A stretch of 64,000 nucleotides of DNA from Saprospiraceae bacterium (GTDB taxonomy: Bacteria > Bacteroidota > Bacteroidia > Chitinophagales > Saprospiraceae), in the NCBI GenBank assembly GCA_016787525.1, contig JAEUUP010000026.1, positions 1 to 64,000 on the forward strand. The letters run 5' to 3'. The position numbers were made by a program, and so were the translations under genes. A model generated the notes under the pieces. That model was given only the letters and a program-made list of their open reading frames with translations, was not told the DNA's origin and did not search any database. Each line of letters starts with the position of its first letter. The stretch's first letter is position 1. This document shows positions 9,342 through 18,456 of this stretch, in pieces.

Positions 9342-10670
9342 CTACTCTTTTTCCTCCCTAATAATTTTTATCTCCACACGCCGATTGGCTTTGTGTTCTT
9401 CCTCATTCTGCGGATAAGGATAAATCATCTCGGAGTTAGCGTATCCTTTAAAAGTCATGCGTTCGGCTTTGATACCGTTTTCTACCAAATAATTATAAAC
9501 AAATCGCGCACGTAGATACGAGACATCGGACATAATCGTGTAGCCCGTGTCAAGGCGTGGTGAGTTGGATGTGATATGACCTCGGATTTCAACATACAGA
9601 CGTGGATTACTACCCATGAATAACAATAGCTCCTCTAAAGCGGACTTGGATTCAGTCATTACCTCTGCTGTACCGTAATAAAAATTGATGTTTTGCAAAG
9701 ATGCTTTTTTGCCAACTGCAATGGTTTGGATTTGGAAATCCTGTTTTTGTTCTGTCGAATCAACCTTTATTCGTTTGTAAAAAGGTAAATGTTGTGCAGC
9801 CGAGATGCTCACTTGAACGTCAGTATACAACATGCCTGAAAAATAATAATAACCTTTAGCATCAGTCATCACAGAGTCTCTGATTGAATCGCTGATGAGT
9901 ATGAGCCGTGTATTCGACATGACTTTATTGGAGTCATTGGTAACAAATCCAGATATTTTCACTTTTTGCGGTGCTTTTTTAGCTGTTACTGAGGGGGTGC
10001 TGCATTTGATTTTGACATTTTGCTCAATAGACCACTTATTGGGATTAAAAATCGCTCCATCATAGGTCTTACAATCTGCCAAAGAGTTCGGAATAACTTT
10101 GATTTTAGCCCCTTGATTGAGCCGAACGCCAAAACTAAATGCACCATTGGCATCCGTCAGAACCGTATCTCTGATAAATTTAGAGCCCAAAATGACTTTT
10201 GCTTGAGTCATTGGCACACCACTTGCGCTATCTGTCACAATACCATGCACCAATGCCAAACGACGCATCACACTTACTGCCACACGCCGATTACGATGCC
10301 GCCCTTCGTCTGTATTATTTTCGACTACGGGTTGGCTTTCACCATACCCCTCAGTATAAATACGATTTTCAGGCGTATTTTTATTCAAAATATAGGTTTT
10401 AACGGATTGTGCGCGCTTTTCGGACAGTAGCTGATTGGCTTTGATATCGCCAACGGCATCGGTATGCGCTTTTAGATAGACCACAAATGTAGAATCTTGT
10501 AGTGCGACAACCAACGAGTCAAGACGCGGATGATAGTCTGATTTCAAGTCTGCTTTAGCAAAGTCAAATAACAAATCGAATTGCCAAACAGGTTTCTCTT
10601 GAAATTTTTGTCCAAAAAGCACAGATGGTAATAGAAAGGCAATGAACAAGGTTTTCATCGAGGCATCCAT
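9342..10670 (-). CDS. OmpA-family protein with two OmpA domains and two carboxypeptidase-like domains
   Basis: A 442-residue envelope protein. A signal peptide covers about residues 5-20 (the second Met, residue 5, gives the more typical start MKTLF). Residues 34-135 form an OmpA-like peptidoglycan-binding domain, with NQLLSEKRAQSV and RHRNRRVAVSV. Residues 141-195 and 238-290 are two carboxypeptidase-regulatory-like beta sandwiches with TDANGAFSF and TDAKGYYYF. Residues 326-437 form a second, more divergent OmpA domain (EIRGHITSN, KANRRVEIKI). Two OmpA domains flanking a linker of sandwiches is unusual; it could clamp the outer membrane to the wall at two points. Dispersed words at 9987 and 10347 encode TPSVT and YTEGY. 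Confidence 0.85.
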   Translation of the reverse strand: MDASMKTLFIAFLLPSVLFGQKFQEKPVWQFDLLFDFAKADLKSDYHPRLDSLVVALQDSTFVVYLKAHTDAVGDIKANQLLSEKRAQSVKTYILNKNTPENRIYTEGYGESQPVVENNTDEGRHRNRRVAVSVMRRLALVHGIVTDSASGVPMTQAKVILGSKFIRDTVLTDANGAFSFGVRLNQGAKIKVIPNSLADCKTYDGAIFNPNKWSIEQNVKIKCSTPSVTAKKAPQKVKISGFVTNDSNKVMSNTRLILISDSIRDSVMTDAKGYYYFSGMLYTDVQVSISAAQHLPFYKRIKVDSTEQKQDFQIQTIAVGKKASLQNINFYYGTAEVMTESKSALEELLLFMGSNPRLYVEIRGHITSNSPRLDTGYTIMSDVSYLRARFVYNYLVENGIKAERMTFKGYANSEMIYPYPQNEEEHKANRRVEIKIIREEKE

Positions 10671-10811
10671 GTCAATTAAAAAGTTTTGGTTAAAAAATAA
10701 ATTCCATATTCTATAACATAACTTTTTAATTTGATTTTTAGTTTGTCACTAACAATATTTTTTCAATAAATTTTAACTTTTATTGACAAACTATTGATTT
10801 TTAATTTTTTA

Positions 10812-10849
10812 TAAAAAAATGGCTACCCCTCAGTAACAGGAGTAGCCAT
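10812..10849 (-). terminator. purF terminator containing the dispersed word
   Basis: On the minus strand a stem of at least eight pairs (10842-10849 with 10819-10826) runs into a T tract (complement of 10812-10818). The dispersed word at 10826-10835 occupies the loop and the inner end of the 3' arm. Confidence 0.8.
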
Positions 10850-10873
10850 CAAGGATTATAGATTCAATTTGAA

Positions 10874-12778
10874 TCAATAAGCGCGCACGTTTTTGTTTTC
10901 CATATAATTGATAAAAGCTCTGTTCACAACGCGATTACCACCAGGAGTCGGGTAGTTGCCACTAAAATACCAGTCGCCTCGGTTATTAGGACAAGCTGCA
11001 TGTAAACCATCAAGCGTTTGATAAATTACTGTCACTTCGGGTGTAATGTCAGGTGGTGTGACGATTTCGGCAATCTTTTGGCTGATTTCATCATAAGTGA
11101 AAAGGTCGTACAACTCTTGAACATAATTTTTGACTTCTTCTTTTGGCAGGTACTCTTGTGCTTTACACTTCTCATATACAATTTCTAACTTCTCATCAAG
11201 TCCTCGTTCGTGCAATAGTTTGATAAGTGCTTGAAAAGCAACAAATTCGCCCATTTTTGACATATCAATACCATAGCAATCGGGAAAGCGAATCTGTGGT
11301 GCAGAAGACACGATGATGATTTTTTTAGGCTTCAGTCGAGCCATTATCTTGATAATGGAATTTCGCAAGGTTGTACCACGTACAATGGAGTCGTCTACCA
11401 AAACTAAAGTATCCGTTTCATTATTCACGATGCCATATGTCACGTCATAAACATGTGCCACCATATCGTTGCGGCTTTGGTCTTGAGTGATGAAAGTCCG
11501 CGCCTTATCATCTTTTATAGCCAGTTTTTCAATGCGAGGTACCCCCCTCAGTATAGCTTCTACTTTTTCTGTCGAAAATAAATTGGAAGCATGTAAGTCA
11601 TTGATTTTCTGTGCTTTAATGCGGTTATTGATTTTATGTAAGCCTTCTGTCAAACCCGTAAAAGCTACTTCGGCTGTATTCGGGATGAAAGAAAAGACAG
11701 TATTATCAAAGTCATAATTAACCGCTTTAGAAACTGTTTCTGCCAATTGCTCGCCTAATTGTTTCCTTTCCAAATAAATATCACGGTCAGTGCCACGCGA
11801 AAAGTAAATACGCTCGAACGAACAAGCCATACGTTCGCGCTCTTGGGTAAATGGTAATTCAGAAATTTTACCACTGTTTTTAATAATCAAAGCATGAGCG
11901 GGTTTCAATTCCTGAATCATTTGATAATTCACATTGAAAACCGTCTGAATGGCAGGACGTTCCGATGCCACCACCACCACTTCGTCATCTTGATAGTAGT
12001 AAGCAGGGCGAATACCATTGGGGTCACGCATTACAAAAGCATCGCCATGCCCCAGCATCCCCATCAAAACGTAACCGCCGTCCAAACCTTTGGCCGCACG
12101 TTTCAAGATGCGTTGCACATCTAAGTGTTCAGCAATTAGATTGGTCAGCTCTTTATTCGAGTAATTGTCTCTTTTGAAATAATTGAACCAATGCTGCACT
12201 TCGTCATCCAAAAAATGTCCAATTTTTTCCATAACGGTCACTGTGTCCGACTTTTCTTTCGGGTGTTGACCCAGTTCTTCGACCAAAAACTCAAACAGTT
12301 CATCCACATTGGTCATATTGAAATTGCCCGCCAACAATAAATTGCGGCAAATCCAGTTATTTGGGCGCAAAAACGGATGCACTTGTTCTATGGTATTGCC
12401 GCCATGTGTGCCATACCGCAAATGCCCCATCATCACTTCACCCATGTAAGGAAAATGCTCCTTTAGATAAGCACCATTGTTGATTTCCTCTTCGGACAAG
12501 TCTTTAAAATGCCAGAACACTTGTTCAAAAACATCTTGGATGTGTTGTGATTTAGCATTTGACCGCTTTCGACTGATGTAGCGTGTGCCGGGCGTTGGGT
12601 CAAGTTTAATGGTAGCGATGCCCGCACCGTCTTGTCCACGGTTGCGTTGTTTTTGCATCAAAAGGTGGAGCTTATTTAGGCCGTAGAAGGCTGTACCATA
12701 TTTAGCATGGTAAAAATCTAACGGCTTCAACAGACGAACGAGCGCAATGCCGCATTCGTGTTTGATTGGTTCACTCAT
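10874..12778 (-). CDS. purF: amidophosphoribosyltransferase, long form
   Basis: A 634-residue glutamine-PRPP amidotransferase, the first committed step of purine synthesis. The class II glutaminase nucleophile is Cys9 (KHECGIAL), which implies removal of an eight-residue leader to expose the cysteine. Glutaminase motifs NRGQDGAGI and GHLRYGTHGGN follow. The PRPP loop VLVDDSIVRGTT lies near residues 455-468. At 634 residues it is longer than the common form of about 470-510, matching a longer variant I recall in Bacteroidota, with an expanded glutaminase half. A dispersed word at 11542 encodes ILRG. It is a single-gene unit with its own terminator. Confidence 0.92.
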   Translation of the reverse strand: MSEPIKHECGIALVRLLKPLDFYHAKYGTAFYGLNKLHLLMQKQRNRGQDGAGIATIKLDPTPGTRYISRKRSNAKSQHIQDVFEQVFWHFKDLSEEEINNGAYLKEHFPYMGEVMMGHLRYGTHGGNTIEQVHPFLRPNNWICRNLLLAGNFNMTNVDELFEFLVEELGQHPKEKSDTVTVMEKIGHFLDDEVQHWFNYFKRDNYSNKELTNLIAEHLDVQRILKRAAKGLDGGYVLMGMLGHGDAFVMRDPNGIRPAYYYQDDEVVVVASERPAIQTVFNVNYQMIQELKPAHALIIKNSGKISELPFTQERERMACSFERIYFSRGTDRDIYLERKQLGEQLAETVSKAVNYDFDNTVFSFIPNTAEVAFTGLTEGLHKINNRIKAQKINDLHASNLFSTEKVEAILRGVPRIEKLAIKDDKARTFITQDQSRNDMVAHVYDVTYGIVNNETDTLVLVDDSIVRGTTLRNSIIKIMARLKPKKIIIVSSAPQIRFPDCYGIDMSKMGEFVAFQALIKLLHERGLDEKLEIVYEKCKAQEYLPKEEVKNYVQELYDLFTYDEISQKIAEIVTPPDITPEVTVIYQTLDGLHAACPNNRGDWYFSGNYPTPGGNRVVNRAFINYMENKNVRAY

Positions 12779-12893
12779 TGAGATGTCAGATAATTAAGAA
12801 ACTGGAATGGAAGATGCCGCAAAGATACACCTAAATTTTGGGATATGCGTCAGAAAAACGTCATTGAAAAGTTAACAAAGGAATGTGGAAAAG

Positions 12894-12944
12894 TTTACCG
12901 ACAAGGTCAGCGAGGTTAAAAACCTCGCTGACCTTGTCGGTAAA
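12894..12944. repeat. 24-bp perfect palindrome with 3-base loop
   Basis: 12894-12917 pairs perfectly with 12921-12944 around AAA. It lies between the divergently spaced purF start and the end of the DUF1573 gene, with a dispersed word nine bases to its right (12954). No long T run follows on either side, so it is either a strong terminator for the DUF1573 unit or a copy of a dispersed hairpin element. Confidence 0.85.
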
Positions 12945-12982
12945 TCGAATTCATACTGAGGGGTATCGCGGTTTTAAAAAGA

Positions 12983-13615
12983 TTAGTCCACGATAAACAC
13001 GTCAAACGTCAACGACTCTGCGATTGGGCCGCCACTTTTAGGGTGAATTTGCTTCAAAACAATGTCAACATATTTCTTCAAAGGTTTTTTATGGTCTTCT
13101 GCCTCTGCTTTTACACTATTGAACACGGCTTTAACGAACCCTTTTTCGCCTGGCTGTACTGTCGTGCGCGTCCATTCCAATTCTGTACAATCGCAACCCG
13201 AAACGATGTCAATATCAAGTGGAGCATTGCCCGTATTAGTGAAATTGTAAACGACTTCTGGCTTGTCACCTGTTTTGATTTTACCAAAGTCAATCGTTTT
13301 TTTATCAAATTTCATAGCTGGAATGCCTCCTGTCACATTCACAGGTGGCGGCGGTGTGCTTGTTGTCGTGCCTACTTTCACCACTTCTGTATTTGTTTTC
13401 GCTTTAGTTGTTGTCGTGGTCGTTTTCTTAGCAGGCGTTTTCGACGCTGTTGTCGTTGTTTTTTTAGTTGTTGCTGTTGATTTCGACGTTGTTGTTGCTG
13501 TTGTTTTTGCCTTAGTTGTAGTCGTTGTCGTGGTTTTGGTTGTGCTTTGTGCCGATACCCCAACAACACCCATTAAGCATAAAACAAAGACTGTTTTCAG
13601 AATGAATGCTTTCAT
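12983..13615 (-). CDS. secreted DUF1573 protein with Thr/Lys-rich linker
   Basis: A 210-residue exported protein. A signal peptide spans residues 1-22. Residues 23-80 are almost only Thr, Lys, Ala and Ser, a flexible linker. Residues 100-205 form the DUF1573 immunoglobulin-like domain: FDFGKIKTGDKPEVVYNFTN-type opening, then SGCDCTELEWTRTTV and PGEKGFVKAVFNS. DUF1573 domains are related to ASH/MSP-like domains and their role in Bacteroidota is unknown. The next gene upstream is a paralogue 48 bases away, so both are probably co-transcribed. The biased linker makes several long but spurious frames on the other strand. Confidence 0.88.
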   Translation of the reverse strand: MKAFILKTVFVLCLMGVVGVSAQSTTKTTTTTTTKAKTTATTTSKSTATTKKTTTTASKTPAKKTTTTTTKAKTNTEVVKVGTTTSTPPPPVNVTGGIPAMKFDKKTIDFGKIKTGDKPEVVYNFTNTGNAPLDIDIVSGCDCTELEWTRTTVQPGEKGFVKAVFNSVKAEAEDHKKPLKKYVDIVLKQIHPKSGGPIAESLTFDVFIVD

Positions 13616-13663
13616 ATTTGATGCTTTTTAAAAATTGATACGTTAGAAAATTGATACTTTACT

Positions 13664-14113
13664 TTATTCATTCACAATCACTTCAAAATCCAAGATTTCC
13701 ACAATCGGATAGTCCAAAATAGGGTCTGTTTGTTTCAAAATAATGTCAATAGATTTTTTCAAGGGCTTTTTAAGGTCTTCTTCATCAATCTCATCACTGT
13801 GAAAAAGGGCTTTTATGAAACCCGTTTCGCCGACTTTGACTGTCGTGCGTGTCCAGTCCAATTCGGTACATTCGCAAGCGGTGACGATGAGTATGTCCAA
13901 ATCTTTTTTACCCGTATTTTTGAACGTGAAGATCATTTCAGGCGTTTTGCCTGCTTTGATTGTCCCTAAATTGACCTTTTTTTTGTCAAAAGACATCACA
14001 GGTACTAAAGTTGTGTCCACTTTGACACCCTCTTTAGTCGTTGGCGTTTGACTTTGAGCATTCACAACAAACCCCCATGTGAGTAAGATAAAAAGTGTAA
14101 TTTTCGACACCAT
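13664..14113 (-). CDS. secreted DUF1573 protein
   Basis: A 149-residue exported protein with a signal peptide at residues 1-20 and a single DUF1573 domain over about 40-148. It shares TACECTELDWTRTTVKVGETGF and LKKPLKKSIDIILKQTDP-like segments with the next gene (12983-13615), where only the Thr/Lys linker differs. The pair is a tandem duplication. Its specific role is not known. Confidence 0.88.
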   Translation of the reverse strand: MVSKITLFILLTWGFVVNAQSQTPTTKEGVKVDTTLVPVMSFDKKKVNLGTIKAGKTPEMIFTFKNTGKKDLDILIVTACECTELDWTRTTVKVGETGFIKALFHSDEIDEEDLKKPLKKSIDIILKQTDPILDYPIVEILDFEVIVNE

Positions 14114-14424
14114 ATTTCTATCATTTAAAAGAGTCTCTCTTTGATTCTGAAAGCAAAGAAAGTAGCTAAATCTTTAATCTTCAGACATTTAAAACACTGA
14201 AACAGAACTCCATGTACAGCAATAAAAACGCAAATATACCCCCCTCAGTATTTTCACCAAATTTTATACGTCAAAGAGACAATGTTTAGACCTAAAAAGC
14301 ACAAATTGTGTCTCTTTTTGACAAAAGTTTAACTAAAACACCTTTTGTGATAAGTCTGTGAATCTGCCAATGCATCTTTGCAGTATCCTTTTCAAAAGAT
14401 GTGACACACAATCAAATTTGTCGG
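14114..14424. other. divergent intergenic region
   Basis: About 310 bases between divergent genes. It holds one dispersed word (14239-14250) and a weak rightward promoter candidate (TTG at 14345-14347, CATCTTTG at 14373-14380, spacing 25). Nothing else is recognised. Confidence 0.5.
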
Positions 14425-15285
14425 ATGAAAAAGCTATTCGTTCTCATTTTCGTACATATTGTCAATTTCGGTAAGAGCCAAATGTTGGGACAAAGCGGCT
14501 GGACACGCAACAAAGGAGGCATTTATGCCAAAGCAGGATTTTATACACTAAGCGGCTCCAATTACTTCAATACTGAGGGGGTCAAATTGCCCAGCCCTAC
14601 TTTCAAACAACAAGCTTTGACATTTTATGGCGAATATGGTGTGACTAAAAACTTGACCGCCATCCTCAATTTTCCCTATATGAAATGGCAAGGTTATACG
14701 GATGATATCAAGGCAAAAGGTATTGGTAATCCTCAAATTGAGTTGAAAGTGGCGGTGTTGAGAAAAGTACCTGTTGTCGCGCTACTTGTCGGTGCTGAGT
14801 TGCCTATTGCCAAACAAACGAATTACTCAGTTGCACGCAAACCAGATGAATTAGGCATCATCAACCGCATAAATTTACCCACAGGCTACCCCGATTTCAA
14901 TTACTGGGGTACATTAGCTATCTCATCGGGTTTTTGGCAAGGTATGGGTTGGGTGTCAGCTTATGGGCAATACATGGTGCGCGGGCAAGATTTCAACAAT
15001 CAAGCGAAATTGGGCTTTGAATTGGGTTATAAATGGTCGCCACATTTCTGGACCAATGCGCGGCTCGTGGGTTGGTATCAGGCCCAAACCAAAAATACAG
15101 CAGTGGCTTCTATTGTCAATGGTCAAAAAACGGAGTACACATTACTGAGCGTTGGTGCTGCCTACGAGGTGCTGAAACACTGGAGTGTAACATTGGATTA
15201 TCAAACGATGACCAACTTTTTAGTGCGCCCCAAAAACGTTCAAGCTGCCCCTCTTTTGCAAGTCGGGGTGTCAGCTGAGTTCTAA
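14425..15285 (+). CDS. outer-membrane beta-barrel protein (transporter-like)
   Basis: A 286-residue protein from the ATG at 14425; an upstream GTG at 14401 is open but the ATG gives a clean signal peptide, MKKLFVLIFVHIVNFGKSQ. The mature part has alternating short amphipathic strands rich in Tyr, Trp and Gly and ends in VGVSAEF, a typical barrel C terminus. No specific family is recognised. It leads two redox genes in the same direction (gaps 50 and about 100 bases), suggesting a shared function at the envelope. A dispersed word at 14571 encodes NTEGV. Confidence 0.75.
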   Translation: MKKLFVLIFVHIVNFGKSQMLGQSGWTRNKGGIYAKAGFYTLSGSNYFNTEGVKLPSPTFKQQALTFYGEYGVTKNLTAILNFPYMKWQGYTDDIKAKGIGNPQIELKVAVLRKVPVVALLVGAELPIAKQTNYSVARKPDELGIINRINLPTGYPDFNYWGTLAISSGFWQGMGWVSAYGQYMVRGQDFNNQAKLGFELGYKWSPHFWTNARLVGWYQAQTKNTAVASIVNGQKTEYTLLSVGAAYEVLKHWSVTLDYQTMTNFLVRPKNVQAAPLLQVGVSAEF

Positions 15286-15335
15286 ATCGGAAAAATTTAA
15301 GTCTTTTATTTATAAAATTTCTATCTCTATACCAA

Positions 15336-16688
15336 ATGAGGGTAGCCATCATCGGCAACGGCATAGCAGGCATCACTGCTGCCCGTTGGATTCGCAAACT
15401 GAGTGACAAAGCACACATCACCGTTATTTCGGACGAAGGCGACTATTTTTTCAGTCGCACGGCACTCATGTACATCTATATGGGTCATATGCGTCTGCGC
15501 GACACACAACCTTACGAACCGTGGTTTTGGGAGAAAAACCGCATTCAATTACTGAGGGGGCGTGTCGAAACAATTGACTTTCATGCAAAATCATTGAAAT
15601 TCAAAGAAAAAGACGATGTTCATTACGACAAACTCATCATTGCTACTGGCTCAAAATCCAATAAATTTGGATGGCGTGGACAAGATTTGGACGGCGTTCA
15701 TGGCTTGTATCATCTCCAAGACTTGGCAGCGATGGAACGTCACACTGCTACGGGTATCCAAAGGGCGGTCGTTGTAGGTGGTGGTTTGATAGGCATCGAA
15801 ATGGCTGAGATGTTTCACTCTCGCCATATTCCTGTTACTTTTTTAGTGCGGGAGAGCAGTTTTTGGAACAATATTCTACCGCCTGAAGAGTCAGCTATGA
15901 TTAATCGGCATATTTTAGAACACGGCATTGATTTGCGCTTAGGACGCGAGTTGGATTATATTTCTGACAAAAACAACGATGGGAAAGTGGATACCATACA
16001 AATTAAAGACTGTGAAGAACTGTCGTGCCAATTTGTAGGTCTGACTGTTGGCGTGTCGCCCAATATTGATTTTCTGCGAAATAGCCCCCTCAGTATAAAC
16101 CGAGGTATCAAAGTCAATAATTTTTTAGAGACCAACCAGCCCGATGTGTATGCCATTGGTGATTGCGCCGAATTAGATACGCCAGAAGTCGGTCGCCGCC
16201 CCATCGAAGCAATTTGGTACACAGGCAAAATGATGGGTGAAGTTGTTGCCTACAATGTTATAGGTCGTAAAACTGCCTATAAACCGCGTTTGTGGTTCAA
16301 TTCTGCTAAGTTTTTCGATATTGAATATCAAGTTTATGGCGACATCAGAGCTGCTTTGCCACCCGAACATGAAACTATCTATTGGGAACATGCAGACGGT
16401 AAGTGCAGCATTCGCATCAATTTCGATAAAAATACTGAGGGGGTCGTTGGCTTCAACCTCATGGGTATCCGCTATCGCCACGAAGTCTGTGAAAAGTGGA
16501 TTTTGGCAAAAACACCCATCGAAACGGTTTTGAAAAACTTAGGTTTAGCCAATTTCGACCCAGAGTTTTATCGAGAATATGAGCAAGAAGTAGTGCGTAC
16601 GTACAATCAAAAATTTAATAAAAGTCTTCAACTAAAAACTAAACGTGGGCTGAATGCAGTGACACGATTTTTGGAAACTTTTAAATAA
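15336..16688 (+). CDS. NAD(P)/FAD-dependent oxidoreductase
   Basis: A 450-residue pyridine-nucleotide-disulphide-type flavoprotein without the redox CxxxxC. The FAD fold opens with IIGNGIAGITAARW at residues 4-18. A second Rossmann motif, VVVGGGLIGIEMAEM, is near residue 148 for NAD(P)H. The FAD-ribityl motif DVYAIGDCAEL lies near 270. It resembles rubredoxin or nitrite-reductase-type reductases. The downstream gene encodes a membrane Fe-S protein, so it probably passes electrons from NAD(P)H to that partner. Three dispersed words lie in it (15550 LLRG, 16085 SPLSI, 16433 NTEGV). Confidence 0.88.
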   Translation: MRVAIIGNGIAGITAARWIRKLSDKAHITVISDEGDYFFSRTALMYIYMGHMRLRDTQPYEPWFWEKNRIQLLRGRVETIDFHAKSLKFKEKDDVHYDKLIIATGSKSNKFGWRGQDLDGVHGLYHLQDLAAMERHTATGIQRAVVVGGGLIGIEMAEMFHSRHIPVTFLVRESSFWNNILPPEESAMINRHILEHGIDLRLGRELDYISDKNNDGKVDTIQIKDCEELSCQFVGLTVGVSPNIDFLRNSPLSINRGIKVNNFLETNQPDVYAIGDCAELDTPEVGRRPIEAIWYTGKMMGEVVAYNVIGRKTAYKPRLWFNSAKFFDIEYQVYGDIRAALPPEHETIYWEHADGKCSIRINFDKNTEGVVGFNLMGIRYRHEVCEKWILAKTPIETVLKNLGLANFDPEFYREYEQEVVRTYNQKFNKSLQLKTKRGLNAVTRFLETFK

Positions 16689-16692
16689 TGAA

Positions 16693-16759
16693 CCACGAAT
16701 TGCACGGATTAACGAATTTTACTAATAATTTCAAATTCGTGAATCCGTGCAATTCGTGG
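16693..16759. repeat. 27-base inverted repeat between redox genes
   Basis: 16693-16719 pairs with 16733-16759 at 26 of 27 positions around a 13-base loop. It starts four bases after the stop of the FAD oxidoreductase and ends 31 bases before the next gene. The arm pattern (CCACGAATTGCACGGATT) looks like a dispersed hairpin element rather than a simple terminator, and no T run follows. Confidence 0.85.
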
Positions 16760-16790
16760 CTTGAAATAAACTTTTTTAAACCATAGAAAA

Positions 16791-18170
16791 ATGCAAACAG
16801 AATACAGTCTTTCATTAGCCAATCCAACGCCTCTGCATACATCTTTGCGCCAAAAATTAGCGTTAGCAGCCGTTGCCATCGGTGTTTTGATGTGTTTGAT
16901 TGCGTGGGCAAGCCCAACGGCAGCGCAACTTTTACCCCCCTCAGTATTTTTAGCCATGTCTATCAGTTTGGTAAGTATGGGAAGTATTGCATTTGTGCAT
17001 GAAGAATACGACAACAAACCTGAAGGTATTAAGAATCACGGCGTTTTCTTTAAAAGCTTGGTCACACGTGGTGTTTGGGGGTGGTTTTTAGGCGTTTTAC
17101 TTACGGGTTTTTATGTCTGCCTCTACTGGTTTCCTGAATATTTGACGGGATTGGTGACGGTATTTGACCCCCTCAGTAAAATGATGCGGGGTCGCCCTGC
17201 GGACTCTTGGTTTGTATATGGCACGATTTACACGTTGAGTGTGCTGTTGATGGGTTATAAATTTGCGATGAAATACCGCCACAATCGCTATCAACTCGTG
17301 AGGACAGCATCGGTTACATTTTTTCAGCTTGGTTTTTCATTTCTCATTCCTTCTTTTTTAGTATTGATGAATGAACCAGAGTATTATTTCTCTTATTTCT
17401 GGCCACTTAAAACCGACTCTTTGAAACCCGACGGCATACAGTGGATTGTACAATCTTCGTCACATGGTTTAGGGCTGTTTTTTATCGGTTTTTCTATTTT
17501 GATGACTTTTGTAGGTGTGCCGATTTTGACTTATTTCTTTGGCAAACGGTGGTATTGCTCTTGGGTGTGTGGGTGCGGTGGACTGGCTGAAACAGTAGGC
17601 GACCCATTTCGTCAGCTTTCGGATAAAAGCATGACCGCTTGGAAAATCGAGCGGTGGATGATTCACAGCGTTTTGATTTTTGTTACAGTTATGACTGTTT
17701 TACTTTGGGTCAATTCGGCGACCAAAGGGCAGGTGTTGGGCAGTGCCTCCATGGCTTTTTCTAAAACTTATGGCTTTTTGATTGGCTCTATATTCTCTGG
17801 AGTGATTGGTACGGGGTTTTATCCGATTCTTGGTTCGCGTTCTTGGTGTCGTTTCGGGTGTCCACAAGCAGCGATATTGGGTATTTTTCAGAAAAAAAAG
17901 TCGAAATTCCGTATTACAACCAACGGCGGGCAGTGCATAAGTTGTGGCAATTGTTCGACTTATTGTGAGATGGGAATTGATGTTCGCCACTATGCACAAA
18001 GAGGGCAAGATGTGGTGCGGGCTTCGTGTGTGGGCTGTGGCATTTGTGCAGCGGTGTGTCCGAGAGGTGTTCTACGTTTGGAAAATGGCGGTTTAGATAT
18101 TAACGAGCGTACTGAAGATGTGCGTGCTATCCATGTGAAAGAAGGTACTTTGATACTTGATAATTTCTAA
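16791..18170 (+). CDS. NapH/NosR-like membrane 4Fe-4S protein
   Basis: A 459-residue integral membrane electron carrier. About six or seven hydrophobic segments are visible. Two membrane-associated cysteine clusters, RWYCSWVCGCGG near residue 255 and SWCRFGCPQAA near 353, resemble the CxxxCP motifs of NapH, NosR and CcoG. The C terminus holds two ferredoxin clusters, CISCGNCSTYCEMG and CVGCGICAAVCPRG, for two [4Fe-4S] centres. The upstream flavoprotein is the likely electron donor. Which terminal acceptor is used cannot be told. Dispersed words at 16935 and 17168 encode PPSVF and DPLSK. Confidence 0.88.
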   Translation: MQTEYSLSLANPTPLHTSLRQKLALAAVAIGVLMCLIAWASPTAAQLLPPSVFLAMSISLVSMGSIAFVHEEYDNKPEGIKNHGVFFKSLVTRGVWGWFLGVLLTGFYVCLYWFPEYLTGLVTVFDPLSKMMRGRPADSWFVYGTIYTLSVLLMGYKFAMKYRHNRYQLVRTASVTFFQLGFSFLIPSFLVLMNEPEYYFSYFWPLKTDSLKPDGIQWIVQSSSHGLGLFFIGFSILMTFVGVPILTYFFGKRWYCSWVCGCGGLAETVGDPFRQLSDKSMTAWKIERWMIHSVLIFVTVMTVLLWVNSATKGQVLGSASMAFSKTYGFLIGSIFSGVIGTGFYPILGSRSWCRFGCPQAAILGIFQKKKSKFRITTNGGQCISCGNCSTYCEMGIDVRHYAQRGQDVVRASCVGCGICAAVCPRGVLRLENGGLDINERTEDVRAIHVKEGTLILDNF

Positions 18171-18266
18171 AGTAGGCTATATCTAAGTGAATTAGATATA
18201 ATAACGAACAGTTTTATACTTATAAGTATTTGATTATTAATTATTTATAGTTAATTACAATAATGC

Positions 18267-18342
18267 TTTGGTAGTTTTTTAGTTAGAAAATGGCGGCTTC
18301 GCTGCCGGCGGCGGCGTTATTTACGTTTAAAAAACTACCAAA
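18267..18342. repeat. inverted repeat with GC-rich core
   Basis: Perfect 14-base arms (18267-18280 and 18329-18342) enclose 48 bases containing an unusually GC-rich core, GGCGGCTTCGCTGCCGGCGG, which itself can fold. A short gapped palindrome follows at 18376-18389. The stretch 18171-18525 has no gene; it resembles a small hairpin element or the relic of one. Confidence 0.7.
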
Positions 18343-18456
18343 ATATTGTATAATAAAGTAATCGTGTATTTTATACGCCTCCTGAGGCGGCGAAAAATCG
18401 CTCACCTCAAATAAAATCTCTCAAAAGCGTGCCTTTTACCAAAGGCTTTGATAAAT

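Noticed and set aside
13263-13631. Valine-rich protein on the plus strand
   Set aside because: It is the mirror of the Thr/Lys-rich linker of the DUF1573 gene on the minus strand.
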